Positions 1 to 6,072 of a stretch of DNA of 22,570 nt are shown in pieces; position 1 is the first letter of the stretch; each line of letters begins with the position of its first letter. Both the position numbers and the translations under genes were made by a program. The stretch comes from JAJPHT01 sp035526585 (GTDB taxonomy: Archaea; Thermoplasmatota; SW-10-69-26; JACQPN01; JAJPHT01), in the NCBI GenBank assembly GCA_035526585.1, contig DATLCC010000097.1, positions 1 through 22,570 of the forward strand, given 5' to 3'. Below the pieces are notes generated by a model that was given only the letters and a program-made list of their open reading frames with translations, did no database searches and was not told the origin of the DNA.

Positions 1-8
1 GTCGGACA

Positions 9-90
9 AGGGCGCCAAGGAAGCCAAGGTCGCCAACAGGAGAGCAACGATGGACGCGCTTGGCGCCCTTGGCCTTCTTGGCGCCCTTTG
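9..90. repeat. Imperfect 22-bp inverted repeat at window edge
   Basis: The arms at about 9-30 and 69-90 are reverse complements at 20 of 22 positions, separated by about 38 nt. The right arm is followed inward by a second copy of the motif CTTGGCGCCCTT (around 60), so the right side is also a direct repeat. The element lies just downstream of the stop codon of the minus-strand copper oxidase. It could be a transcription terminator or the end of an alanine/lysine-rich coding repeat from a gene outside the window. No complete gene is visible in bases 1-103. Confidence 0.5.
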
Positions 91-103
91 CGCCGAGCGA
101 GCC

Positions 104-1348
104 TCAAGCGAGCTCATGCCCAGACCAGTGCAGAAGATCGCCCGAGTGGCCGCCGTGCTGATGCCCGCCGGTCGCCGCGCAGCCATCGATGCCCTCGTAG
201 CAGAGCATCGTCATCGCGCCGCCGGGGAAGATGTTGTCGTTCTGCGTGTGGCCGCCGATGTGGTCGTGGAGGTCCCACATGCCGGGATTGTCCATCTTGA
301 CGTAGAGATCGTAGCGCTCGCCCGGCGAGATGGAGATGACGTCGACCCAGTAGGGCGACTCCAGCAGCACGCCGTCCTTGTGCGTGACGAGCATGTGGTG
401 GCCGTGCAGGTGCATCGTCATGATCGAGTTGCCCGCGTTCACGAGGCGGACGCGCGCGACGTCGCCCTCCTTCACGACGAGCGTCTCGGTGTACGGGAAG
501 CTCACGCCGTTGATGAGCCAGGTGTTGTACGTGGCCGTGTACGGGGCGTACGTGATCGGGTACCAGCCGCGGTTCGGGCGCACGCTGGTGTTGCCCTGAC
601 GGAGCGCCTCGTCGACCTGCGCGTTGCGCGTGACGAGGTCGTTCCCCGTGCGCTCGGCGAAGTCCCTTGCGGAATAGTAGTCGCCGCCCTGCGGGAGCGT
701 GCCGCTGGGCGTGGACCCGCTCTCGATGTGGAAGCGGTCCATGTCGTCCAGCATCATGACGAACTCCTTGTCGTAGCGCGGGTCGTCGTCCTGATCCTGC
801 GGGTCGACGATGAGCGTGCCGTACATACCCATGTCGATGTGATGCTGCGCGTCGACGTGGCAGTGGTACCAGTACGTGCCCGCGGGCTTCGCGATGAACT
901 CGTACGTGAACTCGTCGCCGGGCTCGACGACGTCCTGCGTCATGTAGGGCACGCCGTCCATCTCGTAGGGGACGTTCTGCCCGTGGAAGTGGAGCGTGTG
1001 GTTGAACCCGCCTACCGTGCTGCGAAGCGTCACGCGCACCGTGTCGCCTTCCGTCACGCGGAGGATCGGGCCGGGCACGCTCGCGCTCGCGGGGTCCTCG
1101 GAGAGCGAGAAGCCCCACATGCCCATCGTCGCGCCCGGATAGACCTCGTGCGTCATGCGATGCAGGTAGAGCGAGATGTCGCGCACGACGCCGGTCGGGA
1201 CGACGTCCGAGCCGGGCGGGTGCGCCATGAGCTCGTTGACCTTCGATGCCTTGCCCTGGCTCGACGCGGTCTGGACGCCCTGGCTCGTGCAGCCCGCCAC
1301 GACGACGGCGACGAGGACGAGCGTGAAGAGATGCGAGAAGCGCGGCAT
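104..1348 (-). CDS. Two-domain multicopper oxidase lipoprotein (nitrite reductase/laccase-like)
   Basis: This 414-aa protein is a copper oxidase of the two-cupredoxin-domain type, probably anchored outside the cell membrane. Residues 1-20 form a signal peptide ending in a lipobox (VAGC, Cys20). Four HxH motifs that build a trinuclear copper centre are visible: H120/H122, H162/H164, H313/H315 and H361/H363. A type 1 copper site is predicted in domain 1 only (H117, C163, H170, M175). Domain 2 has no Cys between its histidines and has Met310 where an HxxHxH first His would be. That pattern fits the type C class of two-domain oxidases, which work as trimers. A His-rich tail (H396, H398, H401, H407, H411) may bind additional metal. 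The ATG follows a GAGGGG Shine-Dalgarno at 6-7 nt. The substrate is unknown; ferroxidase, cuproxidase or laccase-like activity are all possible. Confidence 0.93.
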   Translation of the reverse strand: MPRFSHLFTLVLVAVVVAGCTSQGVQTASSQGKASKVNELMAHPPGSDVVPTGVVRDISLYLHRMTHEVYPGATMGMWGFSLSEDPASASVPGPILRVTEGDTVRVTLRSTVGGFNHTLHFHGQNVPYEMDGVPYMTQDVVEPGDEFTYEFIAKPAGTYWYHCHVDAQHHIDMGMYGTLIVDPQDQDDDPRYDKEFVMMLDDMDRFHIESGSTPSGTLPQGGDYYSARDFAERTGNDLVTRNAQVDEALRQGNTSVRPNRGWYPITYAPYTATYNTWLINGVSFPYTETLVVKEGDVARVRLVNAGNSIMTMHLHGHHMLVTHKDGVLLESPYWVDVISISPGERYDLYVKMDNPGMWDLHDHIGGHTQNDNIFPGGAMTMLCYEGIDGCAATGGHQHGGHSGDLLHWSGHELA

Positions 1349-1376
1349 CGCTCTACCCCTCTCACGCCGGGCCGCG

Positions 1377-1388
1377 ACTTAAGAAGGT
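1377..1388 (-). promoter_or_regulatory. TATA-like element upstream of the copper oxidase
   Basis: Read on the minus strand, this is an AT-rich patch (CTTCTTAAGT) in otherwise very GC-rich DNA, centred about 35 nt upstream of the ATG at 1348. That is the spacing expected for an archaeal TATA box serving a transcript with a leader of about 10 nt that just includes the Shine-Dalgarno. A similar CTTCTTA patch precedes the membrane-protein gene starting at 16765. Confidence 0.45.
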
Positions 1389-1409
1389 TGTTGTGAGGGC
1401 CTGACACGC

Positions 1410-1520
1410 GGCGTTGATAAGGGGCTCCTGAGCCCGCGCGCCTCCGGCGGGGCCGCAGCGCAGAGAGGCGAAGCCGTTCGGTCGCCCGCGCGGAGCGCTT
1501 CGAGCGCGTATATCAACGCC
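1410..1520. promoter_or_regulatory. Divergent promoter region with a perfect 10-bp inverted repeat
   Basis: GGCGTTGATA at 1410-1419 is the exact reverse complement of TATCAACGCC at 1511-1520. Reading outward, each divergent gene is preceded by the same TATCAACGCC word, about 62 nt before the copper oxidase start (1348) and about 58 nt before the lipoprotein start (1578). The sequence between the arms can form several short hairpins (1422-1435, 1467-1486, 1495-1507). The simplest reading is a shared promoter element or regulator site controlling both lipoprotein genes; a structured RNA closed by the 10-bp stem is the alternative. Confidence 0.5.
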
Positions 1521-1577
1521 CCAGGTTGCGTGTGAGACCGAAGCACAGATGGCGCGTGCGCCGCGTGAGTGAGCGGG

Positions 1578-2054
1578 ATGCCCATGCGCCTCACTCTCCT
1601 CGCCCTCCTGGTCGTCGCCCTCTTCGCAGGCTGCACGGCCGCGGGCGCGAGCGGCGGCAACTTCGACCTCACGCCGGAGCGCATCGGCTGGTACGTGGGC
1701 GAGCGGGCGCACTTCATGCTCAACCTCACGCCAAGCCTCACGAAGCAGGCGCCCGACTATTTCCTCGACCGCTATTTCGCGATCGAGGAGATGCGCTACG
1801 AGGAGCGCGGGGCGGCGATCGGCGGCGATTACAAGACGCGCAACCCGGACGACCTGCATCTCGAGATGCTGCAGGGCGGCGCGACGGGCGAAGAGTTCTC
1901 CCTGAACCGCACCTCCGCCGGCGTCGACCTCTACGTGGACGTGCCGCAGAAGCTGCGCGACTCCGAGTACACGCTCGAGCTGAAGCTCTTCAAGGTCGGC
2001 TGGGTGAAGAGCGCTCCGTTCCGTGTCGATGAGCGCGTCACTCCATCGTCGTGA
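1578..2054 (+). CDS. Small lipoprotein of unknown function
   Basis: I do not recognise this family. Starting at the ATG at 1578 (in-frame alternatives are GTG 1569 and ATG 1584), the protein is 158 aa. It has a clean lipoprotein signal peptide (MPMRLTLLALLVVALFAGC) with the lipobox Cys at residue 19. The mature part of about 140 aa is predicted mostly beta (alternating segments near LHLEML, VDLYVDV, YTLELKLFKVGW) and may be an Ig-like or copper-chaperone-like sandwich, but no metal motif is evident. It is transcribed divergently from the copper oxidase and shares its promoter region, which suggests a common envelope or redox context. A T-run follows the stop. Confidence 0.8.
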   Translation: MPMRLTLLALLVVALFAGCTAAGASGGNFDLTPERIGWYVGERAHFMLNLTPSLTKQAPDYFLDRYFAIEEMRYEERGAAIGGDYKTRNPDDLHLEMLQGGATGEEFSLNRTSAGVDLYVDVPQKLRDSEYTLELKLFKVGWVKSAPFRVDERVTPSS

Positions 2055-2068
2055 TGCGCCGGCTCGTC

Positions 2069-2077
2069 TTTTTTTTT
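2069..2077 (+). terminator. Oligo-T terminator
   Basis: A run of nine T residues lies 15 nt after the stop of the small lipoprotein gene and is bracketed by CCGGC and GCCGG. Oligo-T tracts of this kind are the usual archaeal intrinsic terminator, and the run is conspicuous in DNA of about 70% GC. It also separates this gene from the convergent ModE-like gene ending at 2113. Confidence 0.7.
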
Positions 2078-2112
2078 GCCGGAACCATCGAACTATCGTG
2101 TGACATCTTCCT

Positions 2113-2706
2113 TCACACGGGCGACGCCGTGACCGCGACCGCTTTCACGCTCGCCACGACGCGGCTCCCTTCCTTCAGGCGCAGCTCGCGCCGCGCGCCC
2201 CTCGTGACATGTGCGCAGAGCGCCAGCGCCCCTGCGCGCAGCGCGACCTCGTACGTGCCCTCGGAGAGTGCGCGCACGCGCTCCACGGTCATGCGCACGT
2301 GATTGCGCGCGCTCGTGCCGTCTGGCGCCGCGCGCGCGAGCACGACGCTCGTGGGATCCACCGCGAGCGAGACGGGCCCCTCGGGGATACGGCCGGCCGC
2401 GTGGAGCGTCTGGCGTCCGACCTCGATGGGCGTCGTCCCCGCCTCCCCATCGTACTCCTTCGCGACGCCGCGCAGCTTCCCTTCGCCCAGCCACACGAGC
2501 GCGGCGCGTGTGAGTCGCGCGTTCTGCCCGCCGCGCCCGCCGCGCCGCGCCTCCACGAGCCGCGCGCCGGCGCGCTCCTGTGCGAGCTGCAGATGGCGGC
2601 GCGCGTTCGACGCGTCCAGGCCCACCGCGCGCGCCGCGGCCGCGATGCTGCCGGCGCGCCGGATGCCCGTGAGGAGGGCGCGCGTGCGGTCGTCGAAGCC
2701 GAACAT
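2113..2706 (-). CDS. ModE-like transcriptional regulator (LysR-type HTH plus TOBE domain)
   Basis: This 197-aa protein has an N-terminal winged helix-turn-helix of the ModE/LysR type (residues about 1-60, with the segment GSIAAAARAVGLDASNARRH). After a linker comes one TOBE/Mop-like domain (about 125-195) beginning with the SARN motif typical of molybdate/tungstate-binding TOBE domains. E. coli ModE carries two such domains; here only one is clear, so an oxyanion-sensing site may form between subunits. By family it should sense molybdate or tungstate and bind DNA. The ATG at 2706 is preferred over upstream in-frame codons because it follows a TATA-like patch and a 14-bp palindrome. It is divergent from a TauE/SafE-type transporter, which it may control together with itself. 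Confidence 0.87.
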   Translation of the reverse strand: MFGFDDRTRALLTGIRRAGSIAAAARAVGLDASNARRHLQLAQERAGARLVEARRGGRGGQNARLTRAALVWLGEGKLRGVAKEYDGEAGTTPIEVGRQTLHAAGRIPEGPVSLAVDPTSVVLARAAPDGTSARNHVRMTVERVRALSEGTYEVALRAGALALCAHVTRGARRELRLKEGSRVVASVKAVAVTASPV

Positions 2707-2713
2707 GGTCAAT

Positions 2714-2727
2714 AGGTCATTCGACCT
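2714..2727. promoter_or_regulatory. Palindromic operator candidate before the ModE-like gene
   Basis: AGGTC-ATTC-GACCT is a perfect 5-4-5 palindrome 8 nt upstream of the ATG of the ModE-like regulator. It lies between that start and the AT-rich patch at 2731-2741 (TTTTACTTC on the minus strand), which could serve as TATA box. A repressor bound here would block initiation, as expected for autoregulation. It is also within 60 bp of the start of the divergent transporter, so it could act on both genes. Confidence 0.5.
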
Positions 2728-2769
2728 CTTGAAGTAAAAGGATGAGGGGATCAGCGCTGCTGTGCGGGC

Positions 2770-3513
2770 ATTCCCGACATCTGGCTCATCCTCCCGTTCA
2801 TCTTCCTGGGCGCCTTGCTCTACAGCAGCGTCGGCCACGGCGGCGCGACGGTGTACCTCGCGATCCTGACGCTCGCCGGATTCGCCGTCGGGAAGCTCAC
2901 GACGACCGTGCTCGTGCTCAACATCGCGGCCGCAGCGATCGGCTTCGCGATGTTCGGCGCCGCCGGCCACCTGCGCTGGAGGCTCCTGCTGCCGTTCCTT
3001 GCCACGAGCGTCCCGATGGCGTACCTGGGCGGCCGCGTCCCGCTCTCCGGCCGATCGCAGGCGGTCATCCTCGGCCTTGCGCTCCTCGCGGGCGCGCTGC
3101 GCCTGCTCTTCCTTCGGAGCCTGCCGACCGTACGCGCGCCCAGGACCGGGGGGCCCTTCTACGCGATCGCGCTTGCCATGGGCGCGGCACTCGGCTTCCT
3201 CGCGGGCGCGACCGGCATCGGCGGGGGCATCTTCCTTTCGCCCGTCCTCTTGATGCTCGGCTGGGCGAGCGTCAAGGAAGCAGGAAACGTCGCCGCCGCG
3301 TTCATCGTGCTGAACTCGCTCGCGGGCCTCGCCGCGAAGCTCCCGCGCACTCCGCTCGACATGGGCCTGCTGCTGCCGCTTGGCGCGGTGGTCGTCGCGG
3401 GCGCGGTGCTGGGCTCGTTCGCGGGTGCCCGCAAGATCCCGCCGCGGGCGCTGCAGGTGCTGCTGGGCTGCGTGCTGCTCGCGGCGAGTGTGAAGGCGCT
3501 CTTCGGACTTTGA
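2770..3513 (+). CDS. TSUP-family transporter (TauE/SafE-like)
   Basis: This is a polytopic membrane protein of the sulfite exporter TauE/SafE family, which moves organosulfur compounds, sulfite or related anions. Both half-signatures are present: YSSVGHGGATVYLA in the first helix region and LAGATGIGGGIFL at the start of the second half. About eight hydrophobic helices are visible. The 5' end is problematic: the frame is open back to a stop at 2743 but has no ATG, GTG or TTG before TTG 2815, which would remove the first membrane helix. I set the start at ATT 2770 (reading IPDIWLILPFIFLGALL). A frame change after ATG 2742 is an alternative. It is divergent from the ModE-like regulator and ends 4 nt from the stop of the convergent iron permease. 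Confidence 0.85.
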   Translation: MPDIWLILPFIFLGALLYSSVGHGGATVYLAILTLAGFAVGKLTTTVLVLNIAAAAIGFAMFGAAGHLRWRLLLPFLATSVPMAYLGGRVPLSGRSQAVILGLALLAGALRLLFLRSLPTVRAPRTGGPFYAIALAMGAALGFLAGATGIGGGIFLSPVLLMLGWASVKEAGNVAAAFIVLNSLAGLAAKLPRTPLDMGLLLPLGAVVVAGAVLGSFAGARKIPPRALQVLLGCVLLAASVKALFGL

Positions 3514-3517
3514 TGCC

Positions 3518-4360
3518 TCAGCTCTCGATGGGCTGCGGCGCGCCCCTCACGTGGAGCCGGATGCCACGGAGGTACCACGCGCCGACGCCAAGCGCGTAGA
3601 GCGCGTAGGCGCCGAACTCCAGCCACGTGGGCGAGTCGCGGTAGCCGAGCACCGCGTGCGCGATGCCGCCCACGCTACCGTCCTCGTCGAGGACGGCCTT
3701 CGTGGACCAGGCGGGGCCCATCTCGGGGAGCCAGCCCACCTCGCCGAAGCCATGGACGGCGCTTGCGAGGAGGCCTGCTGCGAAGAGAACGAGGAGGATG
3801 CCGCTCACGGCGAAGAACTTCGAGACGTTGAGCCGGACGATCCCGTGGTAGACGAGATATGCGAGGATCGCGCTCACGCTGAAGCCCACGAAGGCGGAGA
3901 GCGCGAGCGTCGCCGCCGTGGAGGTGGGCGCGAGCGTTGCGAAGAAGAGGATCGTCTCGATGCCTTCGCGGCCGACCGCAGCGAACGCGAGGAGGAAGAG
4001 CATGACGGGCTTCCCGACCTCGACCGTTGCCTTCGCCTTGCCGCGCATCTCGGCGACGAGGCCGATCGTGTGTTTGTACATCCAGACGATCATGTACGTG
4101 AGGATGACCGCCGCGATGAGCGCGGCCCCCGCCGCAAAGAGCGCTTCGCTGCCGCTCTGTTCGAGGAACTCGCGCGCGGCGGCGTCGGAAAGCACGCCCA
4201 GAAGGAGCGTGGCGGCGACCGCGGAGATCGCCCCGGCGAGCAGGAACTTGTTCGCCTGGGGCTTCCCGAACTTCATGACGAGGCCCGTGAGGATGCTGAT
4301 GATGAGGAATCCTTCGAGGCTTTCTCGGAGCACGATCAGGGTCGCTTCAGGCGAGAGCAA
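3518..4360 (-). CDS. FTR1-family iron permease
   Basis: This 280-aa membrane protein belongs to the FTR1/EfeU iron permease family. It shows the two REXXE iron motifs, R12-E13-S-L-E16 in the first helix and R131-E132-G-I-E135 in a central helix, and about seven hydrophobic segments. The family transports ferric iron after oxidation of Fe(II) by a partner oxidase; the two-domain copper oxidase at 104-1348 is a possible partner, though it is not in the same operon. The start is TTG at 4360, chosen because a strong GGAGGT Shine-Dalgarno sits 7 nt upstream. A 32-bp palindrome resembling a DtxR/IdeR-type iron box lies immediately upstream. It converges with the TSUP gene. Confidence 0.93.
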   Translation of the reverse strand: MLSPEATLIVLRESLEGFLIISILTGLVMKFGKPQANKFLLAGAISAVAATLLLGVLSDAAAREFLEQSGSEALFAAGAALIAAVILTYMIVWMYKHTIGLVAEMRGKAKATVEVGKPVMLFLLAFAAVGREGIETILFFATLAPTSTAATLALSAFVGFSVSAILAYLVYHGIVRLNVSKFFAVSGILLVLFAAGLLASAVHGFGEVGWLPEMGPAWSTKAVLDEDGSVGGIAHAVLGYRDSPTWLEFGAYALYALGVGAWYLRGIRLHVRGAPQPIES

Positions 4361-4378
4361 GGTCCAGACCTCCTTCTT

Positions 4379-4410
4379 CGGCTCGCCTAAATCACCATTT
4401 AGGTGAGCCG
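4379..4410. promoter_or_regulatory. Iron-box-like palindromic operator of the FTR1 gene
   Basis: The arms CGGCTCGCCTAAAT (4379-4392) and ATTTAGGTGAGCCG (4397-4410) are reverse complements except for one pair, around a CACC spacer. The half-site TTTAGGTGAGCC resembles the TTAGGTTAGCC half of bacterial DtxR/IdeR operators, a family also used by archaea for iron and manganese. The palindrome ends 19 nt before the TTG start and contains the only AT-rich, TATA-like segment (CTAAAT), so a bound metalloregulator would occlude TBP. Repression by an iron-loaded DtxR-family protein is the likely mode; no such regulator is in the window. Confidence 0.75.
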
Positions 4411-4506
4411 AATACGTCTCTGAGGCCGGGGAAGCGCCAAGGGGTCTTCATCTTTTGTGCCCAGGCAAACCGAATTCTCCAAGCCGCGCCCCCGCGTGCG
4501 CGTCGC

Positions 4507-4908
4507 ATGGCGCGCCCCATCTTCCTCGCGACACCCGAGCGCGGCCACGCGGCGCACGCGCTCGCGGAGGCGCTGCTGCGCGAGCTGCAGGTGGCCACCG
4601 GCGGCGCCGTCAAGGGCTCGATGGTCCACGTGCCGCACCTCGCGGGCGACGGCCTCGATGCGGCCGCGTACTTCGCGCGCTCGCTCGAAGCGCTGCAGGA
4701 GGCGCGCGTCGTGATCGCGGTGCTGGATGGCGCGCAGGTGGACGAGAGCGTCGCGTTCTGGATGGGCTACGCGTTCGCGGCGTCGAAGCCCATCCTCGCG
4801 TACGCGACCGACGCTCGCGCGAAGGGGCCGATGGTGGCGGGCGCCGTCGTCGAGGCGACGCACGACGTCAAGGCGCTCGCGGCCGCGCTGCATCCGCATC
4901 TGGCTTGA
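4507..4908 (+). CDS. Nucleoside 2-deoxyribosyltransferase-fold protein lacking the catalytic Glu
   Basis: This 133-aa protein matches the nucleoside 2-deoxyribosyltransferase/Rcl fold: N-terminal IFLATP strand, central VVIAVLDGAQVDESVAFWMGYAF, then KPILAY. In active members the segment reads like GVGYELGRA or AxELGYA, with the Glu acting as the nucleophile that attacks the N-glycosidic bond. Here the aligned position is Trp85 (AFWMGYA). Asp75 and Asp79 of the nucleotide-binding loop are retained. The protein may therefore bind a nucleoside or nucleotide without cleaving it, or use a different residue. It is divergent from the iron permease and is followed after about 85 nt by a membrane protein gene; the intervening DNA carries a GC-rich hairpin. 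Confidence 0.75.
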   Translation: MARPIFLATPERGHAAHALAEALLRELQVATGGAVKGSMVHVPHLAGDGLDAAAYFARSLEALQEARVVIAVLDGAQVDESVAFWMGYAFAASKPILAYATDARAKGPMVAGAVVEATHDVKALAAALHPHLA

Positions 4909-4911
4909 ACC

Positions 4912-4972
4912 CTCGCGCGCTTGCGCTTGCGCGCCCGCGACCGACGTTGGACCCAGGGGCGCGGGCGCGCAA
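4912..4972. repeat. GC-rich stem-loop element, copy A
   Basis: TTGCGCGCCCGCG (4927-4939) and CGCGGGCGCGCAA (4960-4972) form a perfect 13-bp inverted repeat around a 20-nt loop. The left half and loop (4922-4949) align without gaps to 20574-20601: TGCGCTT, four variable bases, then a 17-mer identical at 16 positions. It begins a few bases after the stop of the deoxyribosyltransferase-like gene and ends just before the next gene, so it may be a terminator, processing site or small RNA. Confidence 0.55.
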
Positions 4973-4993
4973 CCGCGCGACGGTCCGCGCAAA

Positions 4994-5881
4994 GTGCCAA
5001 TCTTCAAGGCGCGCGTGCCGCCTCGCGCGAACGTGGCGCTGTCGGAGCGATGGAGGAACCGGCTCCACATCACGCGCACCGTCGCTCCGGCGGTCGTCGT
5101 CGCCTTCGTCATCGATCTCCTGTTCGCGCGCCCCAACGTCGGCGAGTTCGTCGGCCTCCTCTCGGGCTATCTCGTCCTGTACGTGCTCTTCTTCGCGTTC
5201 GGGCGTTGGCTCGGGAAGCACACATGGCCCAGGCGCGGCCATCGCCTCGCGCGCCGCATGCTGCGCCGCCGCCTGAGGCGGCGCAACGAGTTCGTCTTCG
5301 TGAGCGATCGGCCCGATCGCACGTTCTCGCTCCTGACGCGCGTGTGGGAGGTCGTGGGCTTCGCGGCAGGAGTGAGCGTGCTCTTCTCGGCCCTGCTGTC
5401 GCTCATCGGGCTCTCCGAGCGCTCGCTCTCCATCGGGAACAAGGTGCTTCCGCTCCTCGTGCCCGCGGTCGCGTGCTGGGCGACGTTCGTCCTCGTGCCC
5501 TACTGGCTCTTCGCGCGCCTGGGCTTCCGCATCGTGGATCCGGTCCGCTGGCTCGTCCTCCCGCTCTCGCGCCGCTACGCGGATCGCCTCAAGCTTTCGA
5601 ACGGGGTGCTCCTCCTCCTTGCCGCGGGCGCCGTCTTCAACCTCGCCTTCCGCGCCGGCGCCTCCAGCGGCGAGGCCGTCGCCACCGCGCTCATCCTCGT
5701 GCTGCGCGTCGTCGCGAGCGTCGTCGTCATCGCGGCGACCGCCGTCGCCTATTACGTCCGCGAAGAGCGCCGCGTCGCGCGGGACGTCGAGGACGAGGCG
5801 CTCACGATGGGGATCCGGGACGGCAGAGGGATGAGCGATGGCGACTTCCTGCCGCGGCTTCCTGCTCCCAAGTCCCCCTGA
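4994..5881 (+). CDS. Six-helix membrane protein, unknown function
   Basis: I do not recognise a family. The protein has about six transmembrane segments: VAPAVVVAFVIDLLFA, VGLLSGYLVLYVLFFAF, VWEVVGFAAGVSVLFSALL, VLPLLVPAVACWATFVLV, GVLLLLAAGAVFNLAF and ILVLRVVASVVVIAATAVAYY. A very basic stretch (RRGHRLARRMLRRRLRRR) follows helix 2 and should be cytoplasmic. The C-terminus is a charged tail of about 45 residues. The start is uncertain: GTG codons at 4994, 5015 and 5033 are all in frame and none has a clear Shine-Dalgarno; 4994 gives 295 aa, 5033 gives 282 aa. The gene lies immediately downstream of stem-loop copy A and is followed by a G-rich intergenic region before the antiporter gene. Confidence 0.72.
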   Translation: MPIFKARVPPRANVALSERWRNRLHITRTVAPAVVVAFVIDLLFARPNVGEFVGLLSGYLVLYVLFFAFGRWLGKHTWPRRGHRLARRMLRRRLRRRNEFVFVSDRPDRTFSLLTRVWEVVGFAAGVSVLFSALLSLIGLSERSLSIGNKVLPLLVPAVACWATFVLVPYWLFARLGFRIVDPVRWLVLPLSRRYADRLKLSNGVLLLLAAGAVFNLAFRAGASSGEAVATALILVLRVVASVVVIAATAVAYYVREERRVARDVEDEALTMGIRDGRGMSDGDFLPRLPAPKSP

Positions 5882-5906
5882 GGCCCGCGCTCACGGGTCT
5901 TCTTCC

Positions 5907-5980
5907 GGGTAGGGATGGGGAGCGGGGGGGGATAGGGGTCGCATGCGCGCTCCACCGATCCCGACCCCGATCCCCATCCC
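5907..5980. promoter_or_regulatory. G-quadruplex-capable tract and 10-bp inverted repeat
   Basis: The plus strand at 5907-5938 has five G-runs of three to eight bases separated by one to three bases, a textbook G-quadruplex pattern. Within it, GGGATGGGGA (5912-5921) is the exact reverse complement of TCCCCATCCC (5971-5980), so the same bases could instead form a hairpin with a 49-nt loop. It lies between two co-oriented genes (stop at 5881, start at 6071) and may terminate the first transcript or regulate the second. Confidence 0.5.
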
Positions 5981-6020
5981 GAAGGGGTCAGCCGTGGAAA
6001 CGAGGCGGCTCGGGATGCCG

Positions 6021-6030
6021 ATTTCGAAAT
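6021..6030. promoter_or_regulatory. Perfect 10-bp AT-rich palindrome upstream of the antiporter
   Basis: ATTTCGAAAT is a perfect palindrome and the most AT-rich site in the intergenic region. It is centred about 45 nt before the ATG of the antiporter and overlaps the left edge of the start-codon hairpin by two bases. It may be the TATA/BRE region or a dimeric regulator site. Confidence 0.4.
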
Positions 6031-6072
6031 CCGAACTCTTTTGAGGCATCCTCATCTCAACAGAGTTCGGAT
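6029..6072 (+). promoter_or_regulatory. Hairpin enclosing the antiporter start codon
   Basis: ATCCGAACTCT (6029-6039) and AGAGTTCGGAT (6062-6072) are perfect reverse complements. Inside them TTGAG (6041-6045) pairs with CTCAA (6056-6060), giving 16 base pairs with one mismatch and a 10-nt loop. The right arm includes the first two bases of the ATG at 6071. In RNA this would bury the start codon; in DNA it would be a long operator. No Shine-Dalgarno is visible just upstream. Confidence 0.6.

Noticed and set aside
50..1396. 448-codon open frame opposite the copper oxidase
   Set aside because: All copper motifs are on the other strand; this frame is a shadow.
1410..1520. A tRNA-like or cloverleaf RNA closed by the 10-bp inverted repeat
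   Set aside because: The internal hairpins are short and GC-rich enough to arise by chance, and no tRNA signature is present; symmetric promoter elements are simpler.
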